Shown here: positions 1 through 7,883 of the stretch, in pieces
Position numbering within the stretch: the stretch's first letter is position 1
How the letters are laid out: each line of letters starts with the position of its first letter
NCBI RefSeq assembly: GCF_023161965.1
Contig: NZ_JALNTY010000001.1
Coordinates: 62,001-126,000, forward strand
DNA: 64,000 nt
From: Anaerosoma tenue
GTDB lineage: Bacteria > Actinomycetota > Coriobacteriia > Anaerosomatales > Anaerosomataceae
Reading direction: 5' to 3'
Position numbers and translations under genes: made by a program
The notes under the pieces: model-generated
The model's input: only the letters and a program-made list of their open reading frames with translations
Told to the model about the DNA's origin: nothing
The model's database searches: none

Positions 1-212
1 TCGAAACGAAGCTGCGCGCGGCATTCGATGAACTGTCCACGAGTGGCCCGGTCCGGGTGTCGGAGCTCGCGAAGAAGCTCAGAAAGGACCGGTCGTCGTT
101 GTACGGACGGCTTCCGAAGTACGGATTCAACATCACCAAAGGTGTTGTGACCCCCTCTGTTGTTGGTGTTGAGCCCGACCCAACAACAGATAACAACTCT
201 GGTGGTGTGTGA
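1..212 (+). CDS. C-terminal fragment of a helix-turn-helix protein (phage element), 5' end outside window
   Basis: An open frame runs in from the left edge (first full codon at 3) and ends at TGA 210-212, giving about 69 residues. The part beginning KLRAAFDELSTSGPVRVSELA resembles a winged-helix or HTH segment (helix, turn, then RKDRSSLYGRLPKYGF), as found at the C-terminus of phage replication or primase proteins. It is followed by a low-complexity tail rich in V, T, N and G. I cannot name the protein because its main domains lie upstream. The neighbouring tape-measure gene supports a phage origin. The family assignment is an inference. Confidence 0.5.
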   Translation, partial: ETKLRAAFDELSTSGPVRVSELAKKLRKDRSSLYGRLPKYGFNITKGVVTPSVVGVEPDPTTDNNSGGV

Positions 213-233
213 GGTCCGTTTGCGTGTGTGTGT

Positions 234-257
234 GGGCCTCTCTCTAAAGAGAGGTCC
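234..257 (+). other. Hairpin in the phage intergenic gap
   Basis: Inverted repeat: GGGCCTCTCT pairs with AGAGAGGTCC (one G-U) around a 4-nt CTAA loop. No T-tract follows, so it is a weak terminator candidate or an mRNA-stabilising structure before the next phage gene. Downstream the octamer GAAAGGAC is repeated in tandem just ahead of the ATG at 317 and supplies its ribosome binding site. Confidence 0.4.
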
Positions 258-316
258 CAACACAACACAGAACGCAACGGAGCGACCCACACACGAAAGG
301 ACGAAAGGACGAAACG

Positions 317-694
317 ATGGGACCCGACGAACACGCCATCATCGCCAAGCGGGTGATGGAGGCCGACATCGACTTCCTGGCCCCCGAAATCAACCGTGCG
401 ATGGACGATCTCAGCGAATGGCTCAAGATGCACCACGAGCTCGCGCAGGAGGGCGCGCTCAAAGACGACGAGCTGGTGATCCACAACGCCATCGCGCACC
501 GCATCCTGAAGGCGCTCATCGAGGTGTTCGGCCCGGACGACACGGAGATCTTCCGTGGCGTGGGGCTCGCGGTCTCGGGGCTCGTGGTGGCAGCGGCGAC
601 CGTCAACTACATGCGCTTCAGCGCCGAGGACGCGGTGGTCACGGCCGAGGCGATCGCACGCGAAGCGGCGAAGTGGGGTGACACCGATGTCTGA
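317..694 (+). CDS. Small phage protein of unknown function, upstream of tape measure
   Basis: 125 aa, ATG start preceded by a duplicated GAAAGGAC purine tract. The protein is mostly helical and acidic (MGPDEHAIIAKRVMEADIDF at the start), with one hydrophobic stretch around residues 80-95 (GVGLAVSGLVVAAATVNY) that could be a membrane or packing helix. The last 8 bp overlap the tape-measure start, implying translational coupling. By position it could be a tail-assembly chaperone-type or minor tail protein, since such genes commonly sit just before the tape measure. No diagnostic motif supports that, and I do not recognise a family. Confidence 0.6.
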   Translation: MGPDEHAIIAKRVMEADIDFLAPEINRAMDDLSEWLKMHHELAQEGALKDDELVIHNAIAHRILKALIEVFGPDDTEIFRGVGLAVSGLVVAAATVNYMRFSAEDAVVTAEAIAREAAKWGDTDV

Positions 695-2969
695 CGGCCA
701 GGTGGTCATCGACATAAAGGCCGACGACAAAGCCTTCCGGCGCGAGGTGGCCGACCTCGGCAAGAACGTCCAGCGCAGCCTCAAGGGCGTCGAGGGCGTG
801 TTCTCCAGGACGGGATCGGCGTTCACGCGGTACGTGACCGCGCCCATCGTGGCGGGGACCACGGCGGCCGTCGTGTTCGGCATCAAGACCGCCGCCAGCT
901 TCGAGCAGACCGAGGTGGCGCTGGAGACGATGCTCGGGAGCGCCGAGGCCGCCAAGCAGATGCTCGACGACCTCAAGACGTTCGCGGCCAAGACGCCGTT
1001 CGAGATCCCCGGACTCATGGACGCCACCAAGCGCCTGCTCGCCTACGGGTTCGCCGCCGAGGACGTGATCCCGATGCTCACGAGCGTCGGCGACGCGGCG
1101 GCCGGGCTCTCTCTCGGCACGGACGGGCTGAACCGCATCATCGTGGCGCTCGGCCAGATCAAGACGAAAGGCGCCGTGCAGGCCGAGGAGATGCGCCAGC
1201 TGGCCGAGGCCGGCATCCCGGCGTGGGACGCGCTCGCGACCAAGCTCGGCGTCACCATCCCCGAGGCGATGAAGCTCGTGGAGCAGCGGGCCGTCGATGC
1301 CGACGACGCGATCGCGGCGATCACCGAGCGCATGGACCGCGACTTCGGCGGGATGATGCTCAAGCAGGCCGACACGCTCTCCGGCCTGTGGAGCAACCTG
1401 AAAGACGTGTTCTCCATCAAGCTCGGCGAGGCTTTCCAGGAAAATGCCGAGCCCATCAAGCAGACCCTGCGCGAGCTGATAGAAGTCTCCGGACCGCTCA
1501 TCGACGCGCTCATGCCCGCGTTCGTCTCCGCGATGGACGCGCTAATGCCGATGCTCGAAGACGGCGCGGACCTGCTCCAGAAGTTCGCCGACGCCGACGA
1601 GGACACGCAGGAGGCCATCATCAAGATGGTCGCCGCTCTCGCGCTCCTCGGCCCCGCCCTCAAGATCACCGCAGGCGGGCTCGGCATGGTCAACTCGGCC
1701 ATCGGCGTCATGACGAGCGCACGAGTGGCGTCGGCCCTCGGCGAGTGGCGCACCGCGCTCAGCCTCGTGACGCAGAACGCGGGCACCTCGGCCACCGCGC
1801 TCGCGGGGCTGTCCACGCAGACCGCTGCGGTCTCGGCCGGGTACGTGGCGCTCGCCGGAGCGGTAGGCTACGGCGTCGGGACGCTCATCAACAGCATCCC
1901 GGCCGTGGAGCAGACCGCCGACGCGCTCGCCGAGGCGGCAGGCGAGGCCGACAGCCTCGGCGAGTACCTCGCGACAGCGGGCGAGCGGCAGAAGACGTGG
2001 GTGGACTACGTCGCGCCCGGCATCCCGGCGATACAGACGCTGGCGGGCGCGCTCGGCCACCTCGCGGGGCAGACGGAGGACGTGACGGGCCTCACGAGCG
2101 ACCTGGGCCTGGTGCTCGACGAGAACGGCGTACCGACCCAGGCGAGCATCGAGGCGGCCAGGGAGCGCAACGAGCTGTTGCGCCAGGCAGCGGAGGCCAC
2201 GCGTACGCTCATGGGCGTGACGGACGAGGGCACGCGAGCCTTCCGTGACTACGAGGACGCGCTGGTCAGCGTCAAGGACGAGCAGAGGGGCGCCGAGCGG
2301 GCTGACATCGACCTCGAGCGTGCCAAGCTTCGCCTCACCGAGTCGCAGCAGCGTGTGACCGACGCGCTCGACGAGTACGGGGAGAACAGCCCCGAGTACC
2401 AGCGCGCGGTGCTCGACCTGCGAGACGCGGAGCTCGACCTGCTCGACGCGGAGGAACGCGCGGCCCAGGCGGCGACAGACCTCAACGACGCGATAGCCGC
2501 GATACCCAAGCCCAACGGCGGCAGTCTGCAGGCTTGGATGGAGTACTACCAGAAGATCGGCGACAAGGCCGCATACGCAGCCGCTCAGGCGCTGCTCGCC
2601 ACCGGGGCGATGAGCAGCGACGGCAGAGCCCGCTCGTCGACCGGTGGCTACAACATCCCGGTCTACGGCACCGGAACTTTCGCCAGATACCCGCATCTCG
2701 CGATGGTCGGCGACGAGCCTGAGGTCATCATCCCGCTCGGCGACAAAGCCGCGGCCGACAAGTATCTGCCGATGGTGTTCGACTCGCTGCCTGGCGGCTC
2801 GACGGGCGGTCCATCCGTCGCCCCGTCCTCGGTGGCCGGACGCACGACGAACTACTACCTCGGCGACATCCAGGTCCCGCCGGGCGACGCGCAAGCCGAG
2901 CAGGTGTTCGCGGGGCTGATCGAGATGGCGGAGCGCTACGGGCGCATGGTCCCGGTAGAGGAGATGTAG
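687..2969 (+). CDS. Phage tail tape-measure protein
   Basis: 760 aa from the ATG at 687, chosen because it overlaps the preceding stop by 8 bp and gives a typical N-terminus (MSDGQVVIDIKADDKAFRRE). Residues about 60-220 match the conserved TP901-type tape-measure domain: SFEQTEVALETMLGSAEAAK, then KTPFEIPGLMDATKRLLAYG, then MRQLAEAGIPAWDALA. Long helical and coiled-coil segments follow, including a heptad-like region near residues 515-600, with a hydrophobic central part (about 340-420) and a Gly/Pro-containing C-terminus. Such proteins set tail length and are ejected with the DNA. By the usual length-to-tail relation it implies a long siphovirus-like tail. An in-frame ATG at 555 exists but lies inside the previous gene. 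Confidence 0.92.
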   Translation: MSDGQVVIDIKADDKAFRREVADLGKNVQRSLKGVEGVFSRTGSAFTRYVTAPIVAGTTAAVVFGIKTAASFEQTEVALETMLGSAEAAKQMLDDLKTFAAKTPFEIPGLMDATKRLLAYGFAAEDVIPMLTSVGDAAAGLSLGTDGLNRIIVALGQIKTKGAVQAEEMRQLAEAGIPAWDALATKLGVTIPEAMKLVEQRAVDADDAIAAITERMDRDFGGMMLKQADTLSGLWSNLKDVFSIKLGEAFQENAEPIKQTLRELIEVSGPLIDALMPAFVSAMDALMPMLEDGADLLQKFADADEDTQEAIIKMVAALALLGPALKITAGGLGMVNSAIGVMTSARVASALGEWRTALSLVTQNAGTSATALAGLSTQTAAVSAGYVALAGAVGYGVGTLINSIPAVEQTADALAEAAGEADSLGEYLATAGERQKTWVDYVAPGIPAIQTLAGALGHLAGQTEDVTGLTSDLGLVLDENGVPTQASIEAARERNELLRQAAEATRTLMGVTDEGTRAFRDYEDALVSVKDEQRGAERADIDLERAKLRLTESQQRVTDALDEYGENSPEYQRAVLDLRDAELDLLDAEERAAQAATDLNDAIAAIPKPNGGSLQAWMEYYQKIGDKAAYAAAQALLATGAMSSDGRARSSTGGYNIPVYGTGTFARYPHLAMVGDEPEVIIPLGDKAAADKYLPMVFDSLPGGSTGGPSVAPSSVAGRTTNYYLGDIQVPPGDAQAEQVFAGLIEMAERYGRMVPVEEM

Positions 2970-2996
2970 ATGCAGACCGACGGAAGGAGCACGACG

Positions 2997-3197
2997 ATGG
3001 GTCAAGAGCCTGTAGTGCACGTCTACGAGAACGGCGTGGAGGTCGGCAAACCGGTGGGCGAGGAGGCCGACGAGACCACCAAGGAGGGCTCGGCCGGCCT
3101 GCCTCCTCGCGGGGTCGGCCGGACGGAAGACGACGAACGCTACGCGGGTGTGAAGACGCTCGCGCTCGGAGGCTATGCTTCCGGGCTCATCGACTAG
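2997..3197 (+). CDS. Small phage-region protein, unknown
   Basis: 66 aa. The ATG at 2997 is preferred over the in-frame ATG at 2970 because GGAAGGAG lies 8 nt upstream of it. It starts MGQEPVVHVYENGVEVGKPV and is acidic and Gly-rich with no Cys and no membrane segment. It lies between the tape measure and another unknown gene, all on one strand with tight spacing, so it is probably part of the same late transcript. I do not recognise a family. Confidence 0.5.
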   Translation: MGQEPVVHVYENGVEVGKPVGEEADETTKEGSAGLPPRGVGRTEDDERYAGVKTLALGGYASGLID

Positions 3198-3207
3198 GAG
3201 GAGACAC

Positions 3208-3924
3208 ATGGAACCGACGCAGGTGATCGCGGATTTCGAGGAGCTGAGCGAGCGCGGGCACAGGACCGCCGCTACAGGCGAGTTGCTCACCATGATGCGG
3301 CTCGTCCGTGAGAAGCGGGTAGAGGACTCGGCTGTCGAGAGCATGCGGATAGCCGTGGCCAACCGGAACATGGCGGAGGTGGAGCGCGCCCGCCCGATCG
3401 TCACCGCGGCTTGGACGGCCGACGAGGAGCGCTTGCAGGCGCTCGTGGAGGCGTTCGTAGCAGAGGAGCTCGTGGCCGCGTGGAGGCCCCGGGAGACGTG
3501 GTCCAACCTTGTTGGGCAATACGACAACATGGCAGACGGCCTGACGCGCATCCTCCGCCGCGTGGACCCCGACAAGGCGATCGGCCCGGAGATGTTCGAC
3601 TTGGTCGACCCCGGTGTGCTCGACGACATCAAGAGCGTCCCTGAGGTCACAGGGCACATCGACCGATTCCTCGACACGATGTGCCTCGTGATCCGCATGG
3701 CAGGCGTTCCGGCGGGCTTCGACCGCACCGATCCCGCGCACATGATCGCGGCGTTCTGTGACACGTCAGAGGCCGCAGGAGCGGCGGACCTGCCCGCGCT
3801 GTGGCGAGCCACCGGAAGCTCGCGTGCGGGGCGCTGGAAGGCACTCGTGGCCGCAGGCTGCATCCCGAAGGCCGCGCCCTCCCTCTCGGCGATCGCTCTT
3901 CCGAAGAAGAAGGGCGGCCGGTGA
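3208..3924 (+). CDS. Phage-region protein of unknown function
   Basis: 238 aa, ATG with a strong AGGAGGAG site 6 nt upstream (an earlier in-frame start at 3175 lies in the previous gene). It is a soluble, largely helical protein starting MEPTQVIADFEELSERGHRT, with several Trp residues in the middle (RPRETW, LPALW) and a basic end (KKKGGR). Its stop overlaps the next start (TGATG). Its position downstream of the tape measure would fit a distal tail or accessory role, but nothing in the sequence proves that. Confidence 0.6.
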   Translation: MEPTQVIADFEELSERGHRTAATGELLTMMRLVREKRVEDSAVESMRIAVANRNMAEVERARPIVTAAWTADEERLQALVEAFVAEELVAAWRPRETWSNLVGQYDNMADGLTRILRRVDPDKAIGPEMFDLVDPGVLDDIKSVPEVTGHIDRFLDTMCLVIRMAGVPAGFDRTDPAHMIAAFCDTSEAAGAADLPALWRATGSSRAGRWKALVAAGCIPKAAPSLSAIALPKKKGGR

Positions 3925-4169
3925 TGGGCGTCCTCTCCAGGCGCAGCCGAAGCTTGCCGGATGTCACGATCCACGAGGCCCGGTACGAGCGCACCGGTCG
4001 GCACAGTTACTTCGACGTGTACGCCGTCACGATCGACGGCCGACAGACCATTCTCGAGCTCGACCGGCGCACCGGCGGCGCAGGCGCCATCGGCAGGCTC
4101 GAGCGCCACGTCGTCTCGGAGCTCGTGCGTCTCGGCTATCCGGAGTCTGGTGATCTCCGCTGGTGCTGA
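3924..4169 (+). CDS. Small basic phage-region protein, unknown
   Basis: 81 aa, ATG overlapping the preceding TGA, so probably translationally coupled. It is basic at the N-terminus (MGVLSRRSRSLPD) with a beta-rich body (HSYFDVYAVTIDGRQTILEL) and a single C-terminal Cys. No family was recognised. The coupling and strand match argue that it is a real gene of the element. Confidence 0.5.
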   Translation: MGVLSRRSRSLPDVTIHEARYERTGRHSYFDVYAVTIDGRQTILELDRRTGGAGAIGRLERHVVSELVRLGYPESGDLRWC

Positions 4170-4242
4170 CGCACTCGACACGGGGCCCCGCCCGTGTGAC
4201 TCCTCTCCGGACGGGGCTCCATCAGACGAAAGGACGTGCGGA

Positions 4243-4581
4243 GTGGAGGAGTACGACGAACTGTTCGGGTTGTTGCCGGTAGAAGCGCAGCAGACGATCG
4301 CGAGGGGCGACGTGACGCTCGAGGATCTGCTCGAACGCGTGACGAGCTCCGAGGGTGCGGAGCTGTGCCCACACTGCGCCAGGCGCCCGATACGGCACCC
4401 CCGGCTCGGACTGTGTACCGCGTGTGCCAGGAGGAGTCTCGCCGACGCACACAACGAGGCGTACGCGGAGCTCGAGGCCCAGCGTGAGTACGACGTCGCC
4501 AAGCAGCGTCTGAAACGTGTTCGCGAGGAGCTGGGCGTCACCGCGCCGAGGCAGCGGAACCGCCCCGCAACCTCCCCCTAA
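4243..4581 (+). CDS. Zinc-ribbon-like small protein of the phage region
   Basis: 112 aa with a GTG start, chosen because AAAGGA lies 8 nt before it. Residues about 40-62 carry two Cys pairs, CPHC and CTAC (consensus CxxC-x16-CxxC), a zinc-ribbon or rubredoxin-like metal knuckle. The N-terminus is acidic and helical and the C-terminus is a charged helix (KQRLKRVREELG). It is the last plus-strand gene of the element. Small zinc-knuckle proteins are common in phages as regulators or HNH-like fragments, but no nuclease motif is seen here. Confidence 0.55.
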   Translation: MEEYDELFGLLPVEAQQTIARGDVTLEDLLERVTSSEGAELCPHCARRPIRHPRLGLCTACARRSLADAHNEAYAELEAQREYDVAKQRLKRVREELGVTAPRQRNRPATSP

Positions 4582-4620
4582 TCTCGCCCCCTAACCTTGG
4601 GATAATCTTGGGGTAGCGAA

Positions 4621-4644
4621 GGGGCCGCCCCGAAGGACGGCCCC
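4621..4644. terminator. Bidirectional hairpin between convergent genes
   Basis: GGGGCCG and CGGCCCC form a 7-bp GC stem with a 10-nt loop between the 112-aa plus-strand gene and the small minus-strand gene. There is no long T-tract on either side, so termination is inferred from position and stem strength. Just upstream two near-copies of CTTGGG flank GATAAT. Confidence 0.5.
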
Positions 4645-4660
4645 TGCTCGTTCCGCTCTA

Positions 4661-4810
4661 TCAGCTGAGGCGCTCGAGAAGCTCGCCAGGCTCGAAGCCC
4701 AGCCGCTCCGCCAGCGCTTCAAACTCCGACACGCGCATCTTCTCGACGCCCGGCACCGAAGGCTCGTCTTCGCGTGCCTCGCGCGGATCCTGCGACGTGA
4801 TCTCCCTCAT
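4661..4810 (-). CDS. 49-residue protein at the end of the phage element
   Basis: A minus-strand frame of 49 codons plus stop, starting at the ATG complementary to 4808-4810. An AGAGAGGAA ribosome binding site lies 5 nt before the start. The protein begins MREITSQDPREARED and continues with an amphipathic helix (VSEFEALAERLGFEPGELLE), which reads like a small DNA-binding or protein-interaction helix pair. It is transcribed opposite to the phage genes and sits next to the attachment site, where small regulators or excisionase-like genes are often found. Function is unknown. The ribosome binding site and the acidic, well-formed product make it credible. Confidence 0.45.
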   Translation of the reverse strand: MREITSQDPREAREDEPSVPGVEKMRVSEFEALAERLGFEPGELLERLS

Positions 4811-4960
4811 GTCCGTTCCTCTCTCTCATGTAGCCAGCGGTGTAGCCACTGCGCTCTTACACTGTCTTACACTTCCATCCACTTTACAACGATACGGGCT
4901 ATCTGACCTGGGGTTTCCCTACATCAGCGTACTTCCACGGACGTGCCTCCGTTGGTTGAC
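4811..4960. other. Gene-free stretch before the tRNA fragment
   Basis: No gene is evident. It holds the upstream region of the minus-strand 49-codon gene and several short direct repeats (GTAGCCAG/GTAGCCAC; CTTACACTGTCTTACACTTC), which could be recombinase arm sites or a promoter-operator. This composition, less G+C-rich than its surroundings, is typical of an element boundary. Confidence 0.4.
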
Positions 4961-5000
4961 GCGGAAGGGGTCAGAGGTTCAAATCCTCTAGCGCCCACCA
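4961..5000 (+). other. 3' fragment of a tRNA gene, candidate attachment site
   Basis: The T-arm is complete: stem AGAGG (4973-4977), loop TTCAAAT, stem CCTCT (4985-4989). It is followed by the 3' acceptor strand AGCGCCC, discriminator A and CCA (4998-5000). No matching 5' acceptor (GGGCGCT) or D-arm lies within the preceding tRNA length, so this is only the 3' part. Phages that integrate into tRNA genes leave such a fragment at one end of the prophage and the intact tRNA at the other. Here it separates phage genes from chromosomal genes. The tRNA identity cannot be read because the anticodon arm is not preserved. Confidence 0.7.
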
Positions 5001-5010
5001 TGGAACACGA

Positions 5011-5048
5011 GACCCGCTCCGGCGATGCTGCCGGGGCGGGTCTTTTCT
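5011..5048 (+). terminator. Rho-independent terminator of the original tRNA gene
   Basis: A 13-bp stem (GACCCGCTCCGGC pairing with GCCGGGGCGGGTC, one G-U) has a 6-nt loop and is followed by TTTTCT. It lies 10 nt past the CCA of the tRNA fragment, so it is most likely the native terminator of the interrupted tRNA gene. Confidence 0.85.
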
Positions 5049-5133
5049 GTCGTTCCTCCAGCAAACAACGCGGGATGCCGATATGATGTCCCAAAGCAGG
5101 ATCGATGACAGCCTCCGTTCCGAGGGAGACTCG

Positions 5134-6840
5134 ATGTTCCGGATCACACACATGAGGCCCGCACTCTTCCTGATCACCGTGCTCCTGACACTCGGCGTTG
5201 CTGCGTCCGCAAGCGCTGCGACCTGGCCTGCAGACACCCACCAGGTGTCGCTCGCGGTCGACAGGGTCGAGGGCGCCGACCGGTACGCCACGGCGGTCGC
5301 TGTGGCCAAGGCCGGATGGCCCGGCTGGGCGGGGATCGATCGCGTGATCATCGCCTCGGGAGAGCCCCGTTCGTACGCCGACCCTCTCGCGGCGGGCTCA
5401 CTCTGCTGGGCGTACGACGCGCCGTTGATGCTCGTGGAGAGCGATCGTGTGCCTTCAGCGGTCAAGAGCGCCCTTGCCGCCATCCACTCGGCCAACGGTG
5501 GTGTGGATGTGACGATCGTGGGCGGCCCTGGCGCGGTAAGCGGCGCGGTGGTGAGTGAGCTGCGGTCGCTCATCACCTCGGGCACCGTCGAACAGCCGTG
5601 GACGGTGGGGGATAGGTACACCACCGCCGCGCGAGTGGCGGCACGCTCCGCACAGGTGGCCAGCGAGACGTCACGGACGGTCCCGGCACGCGCGTTCATC
5701 GCGAACGGCACGGATCGCTTCGGCTTCGTGGACGCGCTCGCGCTGTCCGCGGTCTCCGCGCGCACAGGTGTGCCCGTTCTGTTGGTGCAGCCGGGTGAGG
5801 TCCCCCTGTCAACGGCCTCTGCGTTGAGATCGCTTCCCATCGGGGATGTCATCGTTGCCGGCGGTACGACCGCGGTCACCAACACCGTGTACTCACGCGT
5901 AGGCGCCACGTCGCGCTGGGGAGGCCCCGACCGCTATGCCACAAGCGTCGCGATCGCCCGCGGAGCCCGCACCGAGGGGTGGCTGACCGGTGAGACGGTA
6001 GGTGTGGCCGCGGCGATCCCGGATGCGCTGACCGGATCGACTTACGCGGCGAAGCTGGGCGGGCCGCTGTTGTACTCGGAAAAGACGGCCCTTGCCCCGG
6101 CCACGGCGTACTACCTCGCAGGGATGCAGGGCACGGTCTCCTCGGCAGTGGTCTTCGGAGGCCCGAACGCGGTCTCCACGTCACAGGAGCGGGAACTGGG
6201 TGGTGCGCCGTCCGCGCCCTTGCTCGTGGCCCCTTCCGACAGCTCGTATGTGGCCAAGAAGGCGAACGTGCGAGTCCGCACGGGCGTGAACACCAGTGAG
6301 GTGAAGCTGTTCGTCGGGAGCACGCTGATCGCCACAAGGCCAGCGACTTCGTACGCGGTGGTGGACTTCGGACTCGTCGCGGTGCCTGCCGAAGGTATCT
6401 CGCTGCGGGTCGTCGCCACCAACCCTGACGGCAAGGTGACCGAGACGAGTGCGAAGTACCGGCGACTCGCGTATCCGGCGGCGACGTCGATCGTGATCGA
6501 CAAGTCGGACTTCCGCATCTACCTGGTACAGAACGATGTGCTCGTCGAGAGCTACCCGATCGCGATCGGCCGTCCGGGCATGGAGACTCCCACGCGGCTG
6601 TGGAAGATCAACTCCAAGTACTACACCGACCCGAACGGGGTGTACGGGCCGCGGAAGATGCGCCTCTACGCTCAGGCAGGTTCCACCTGGGTGTACACGG
6701 CGTACGGGATACACGGCACGAACGAACCGTGGGTCATCGGCACGAAGGCTTCGCACGGCTGCATCCGGCTGTACAACGAAGACATACTCGACCTGTTCCC
6801 GCGGGTGCGGCTCGGCACGCTCGTGCTCACACGCGAGTGA
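5134..6840 (+). CDS. Secreted cell-wall-binding L,D-transpeptidase (CWB2 repeats + YkuD)
   Basis: 568 aa from the ATG at 5134, which has GAGGGAG 5 nt upstream and opens a clean signal peptide (MRPALFLITVLLTLGVAASA, cut near ASA). Residues about 30-370 hold three cell-wall-binding repeats (CWB2 type; GADRYATAVAVAK, GDRYTTAARVAARS and GPDRYATSVAIARGA mark the starts). An Ig-like linker follows. Residues about 450-568 form the YkuD catalytic domain with the signature HGTN...SHGCIRL and nucleophile Cys543. The enzyme would cross-link or anchor material to peptidoglycan outside the membrane. The neighbour on the right is convergent. The gene sits just outside the phage element. Confidence 0.93.
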   Translation: MFRITHMRPALFLITVLLTLGVAASASAATWPADTHQVSLAVDRVEGADRYATAVAVAKAGWPGWAGIDRVIIASGEPRSYADPLAAGSLCWAYDAPLMLVESDRVPSAVKSALAAIHSANGGVDVTIVGGPGAVSGAVVSELRSLITSGTVEQPWTVGDRYTTAARVAARSAQVASETSRTVPARAFIANGTDRFGFVDALALSAVSARTGVPVLLVQPGEVPLSTASALRSLPIGDVIVAGGTTAVTNTVYSRVGATSRWGGPDRYATSVAIARGARTEGWLTGETVGVAAAIPDALTGSTYAAKLGGPLLYSEKTALAPATAYYLAGMQGTVSSAVVFGGPNAVSTSQERELGGAPSAPLLVAPSDSSYVAKKANVRVRTGVNTSEVKLFVGSTLIATRPATSYAVVDFGLVAVPAEGISLRVVATNPDGKVTETSAKYRRLAYPAATSIVIDKSDFRIYLVQNDVLVESYPIAIGRPGMETPTRLWKINSKYYTDPNGVYGPRKMRLYAQAGSTWVYTAYGIHGTNEPWVIGTKASHGCIRLYNEDILDLFPRVRLGTLVLTRE

Positions 6841-7788
6841 TCAGCGGTCCCGGCGCGCCGCTCCGAAGTCATCCGACGGAAGAACGTCATCATCGGCAAC
6901 GATGAAGGTGGCGGCACGGGGCAGGACGCGCGCGGTCATCGGCGTCGCTGCCGGTGTGACCTCGCCGTCGTACTGCACGGGGAGCGGCGGGTCGGCAAGC
7001 ACTCTCACCTGTGAGGCCGTATGGATCTCGAGCCCGGGCCGCTCCGGATGCGATTGGAGACGGTCGAGCAGAGCCGCCCAGATCGCGGGGAGCAGGCCCG
7101 CCGGGTGTGACGTTTTCACGACCACCACTTCGAAGAGACCGTCCTGGGCGTCGCTTCCATGGGTCACCTCGATGTCGAACTGGATGCGCGCCAGGTTCAT
7201 GATCATCACGGCGATACCCTCGGTGCGCACGGTGCCCTCGTCGAGATCGAGCGTGAATCGCGACACCCGTGGATTGAGGTTCTGCAGCGCTCCGAGCACG
7301 TATGCGCCCTCACCCAGGGTGGGCTTGAGTCCTGCGGCGGCCTCCATGATGGCAGCGTCGAAGCCCGCTCCCGCCGAGATGGCGAAACCGGCCGTCACTT
7401 CCTTGCGCGCTCCGGATCCGGGGAGGTGCAGCTCGCCGAGGTCGATCGTGACCGTGCGGCCCGCGATGAGGGCGACCGCCAGGTCCACGGGGTCAAGGGG
7501 GAGGCGGAGGTTGCGTGCGATCAGATTGGCGGTACCGGCGGGATACGCGAGAAGCGGGATGCCTGTGTCGCGGAGCGCGTATGCGATGGCCGAGACCGTG
7601 CCGTCGCCCCCGGCCGCGACAACGCGAGCGTAGTCCTTCACATCGCGCAGGAGGTGCGCGAGGTCCGCTCCCTCGTTCAGGAAGCGCAGCGTGACATCCA
7701 CGTGATGGGACCCCAGCTCGCGCACGAAATCATAGAGGCCGGGGTCTCCGAACCCCGAGCGCAGATTGGTGATCATGAGCACGTTCAC
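6841..7788 (-). CDS. Diacylglycerol kinase family lipid kinase
   Basis: 315 aa with a GTG start preceded by GAGGAG. The DAGK catalytic signature GGDGT is at residues 60-64, and a second nucleotide-loop motif (LLAYPAGTANLIARN, in place of the usual LPxGTxND) follows near residue 80. The C-terminal lobe is the beta-sandwich of YegS/DgkB-type enzymes (PLPVQYDGE). It would phosphorylate diacylglycerol or a related lipid at the inner membrane face. The stop codon abuts the stop of the convergent transpeptidase gene. A second family member is present at 39002-39904, so the two may differ in substrate. Confidence 0.85.
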   Translation of the reverse strand: MNVLMITNLRSGFGDPGLYDFVRELGSHHVDVTLRFLNEGADLAHLLRDVKDYARVVAAGGDGTVSAIAYALRDTGIPLLAYPAGTANLIARNLRLPLDPVDLAVALIAGRTVTIDLGELHLPGSGARKEVTAGFAISAGAGFDAAIMEAAAGLKPTLGEGAYVLGALQNLNPRVSRFTLDLDEGTVRTEGIAVMIMNLARIQFDIEVTHGSDAQDGLFEVVVVKTSHPAGLLPAIWAALLDRLQSHPERPGLEIHTASQVRVLADPPLPVQYDGEVTPAATPMTARVLPRAATFIVADDDVLPSDDFGAARRDR

Positions 7789-7883
7789 CGGCTGACTCCT
7801 CGTCTGAGCTTCACCCTTGGGCTACACTCGAACGACACACCCGAGACCTGCTCGGAACGATACCCGAGACCTTCGGAGACTCA

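Noticed and set aside
160-681. 173-codon plus-strand open frame over the first small phage gene
   Set aside because: Arg-rich frame-shifted shadow of the 125-residue gene, which has the good ribosome binding site.
1542-4541. 999-codon minus-strand open frame across the phage region
   Set aside because: It opposes the tape-measure gene and four others with good ribosome sites; composition is that of a shadow frame.
4889-5000. A complete tRNA gene at the end of the phage element
   Set aside because: No GGGCGCT acceptor strand, D-arm or anticodon arm can be found at the right distance; only the 3' part is present.
4924-5241. Minus-strand frame encoding GARGFEPLTPSAS-type sequence
   Set aside because: This is the familiar false protein produced by reading antisense through a tRNA gene; the region is the tRNA fragment and terminator.
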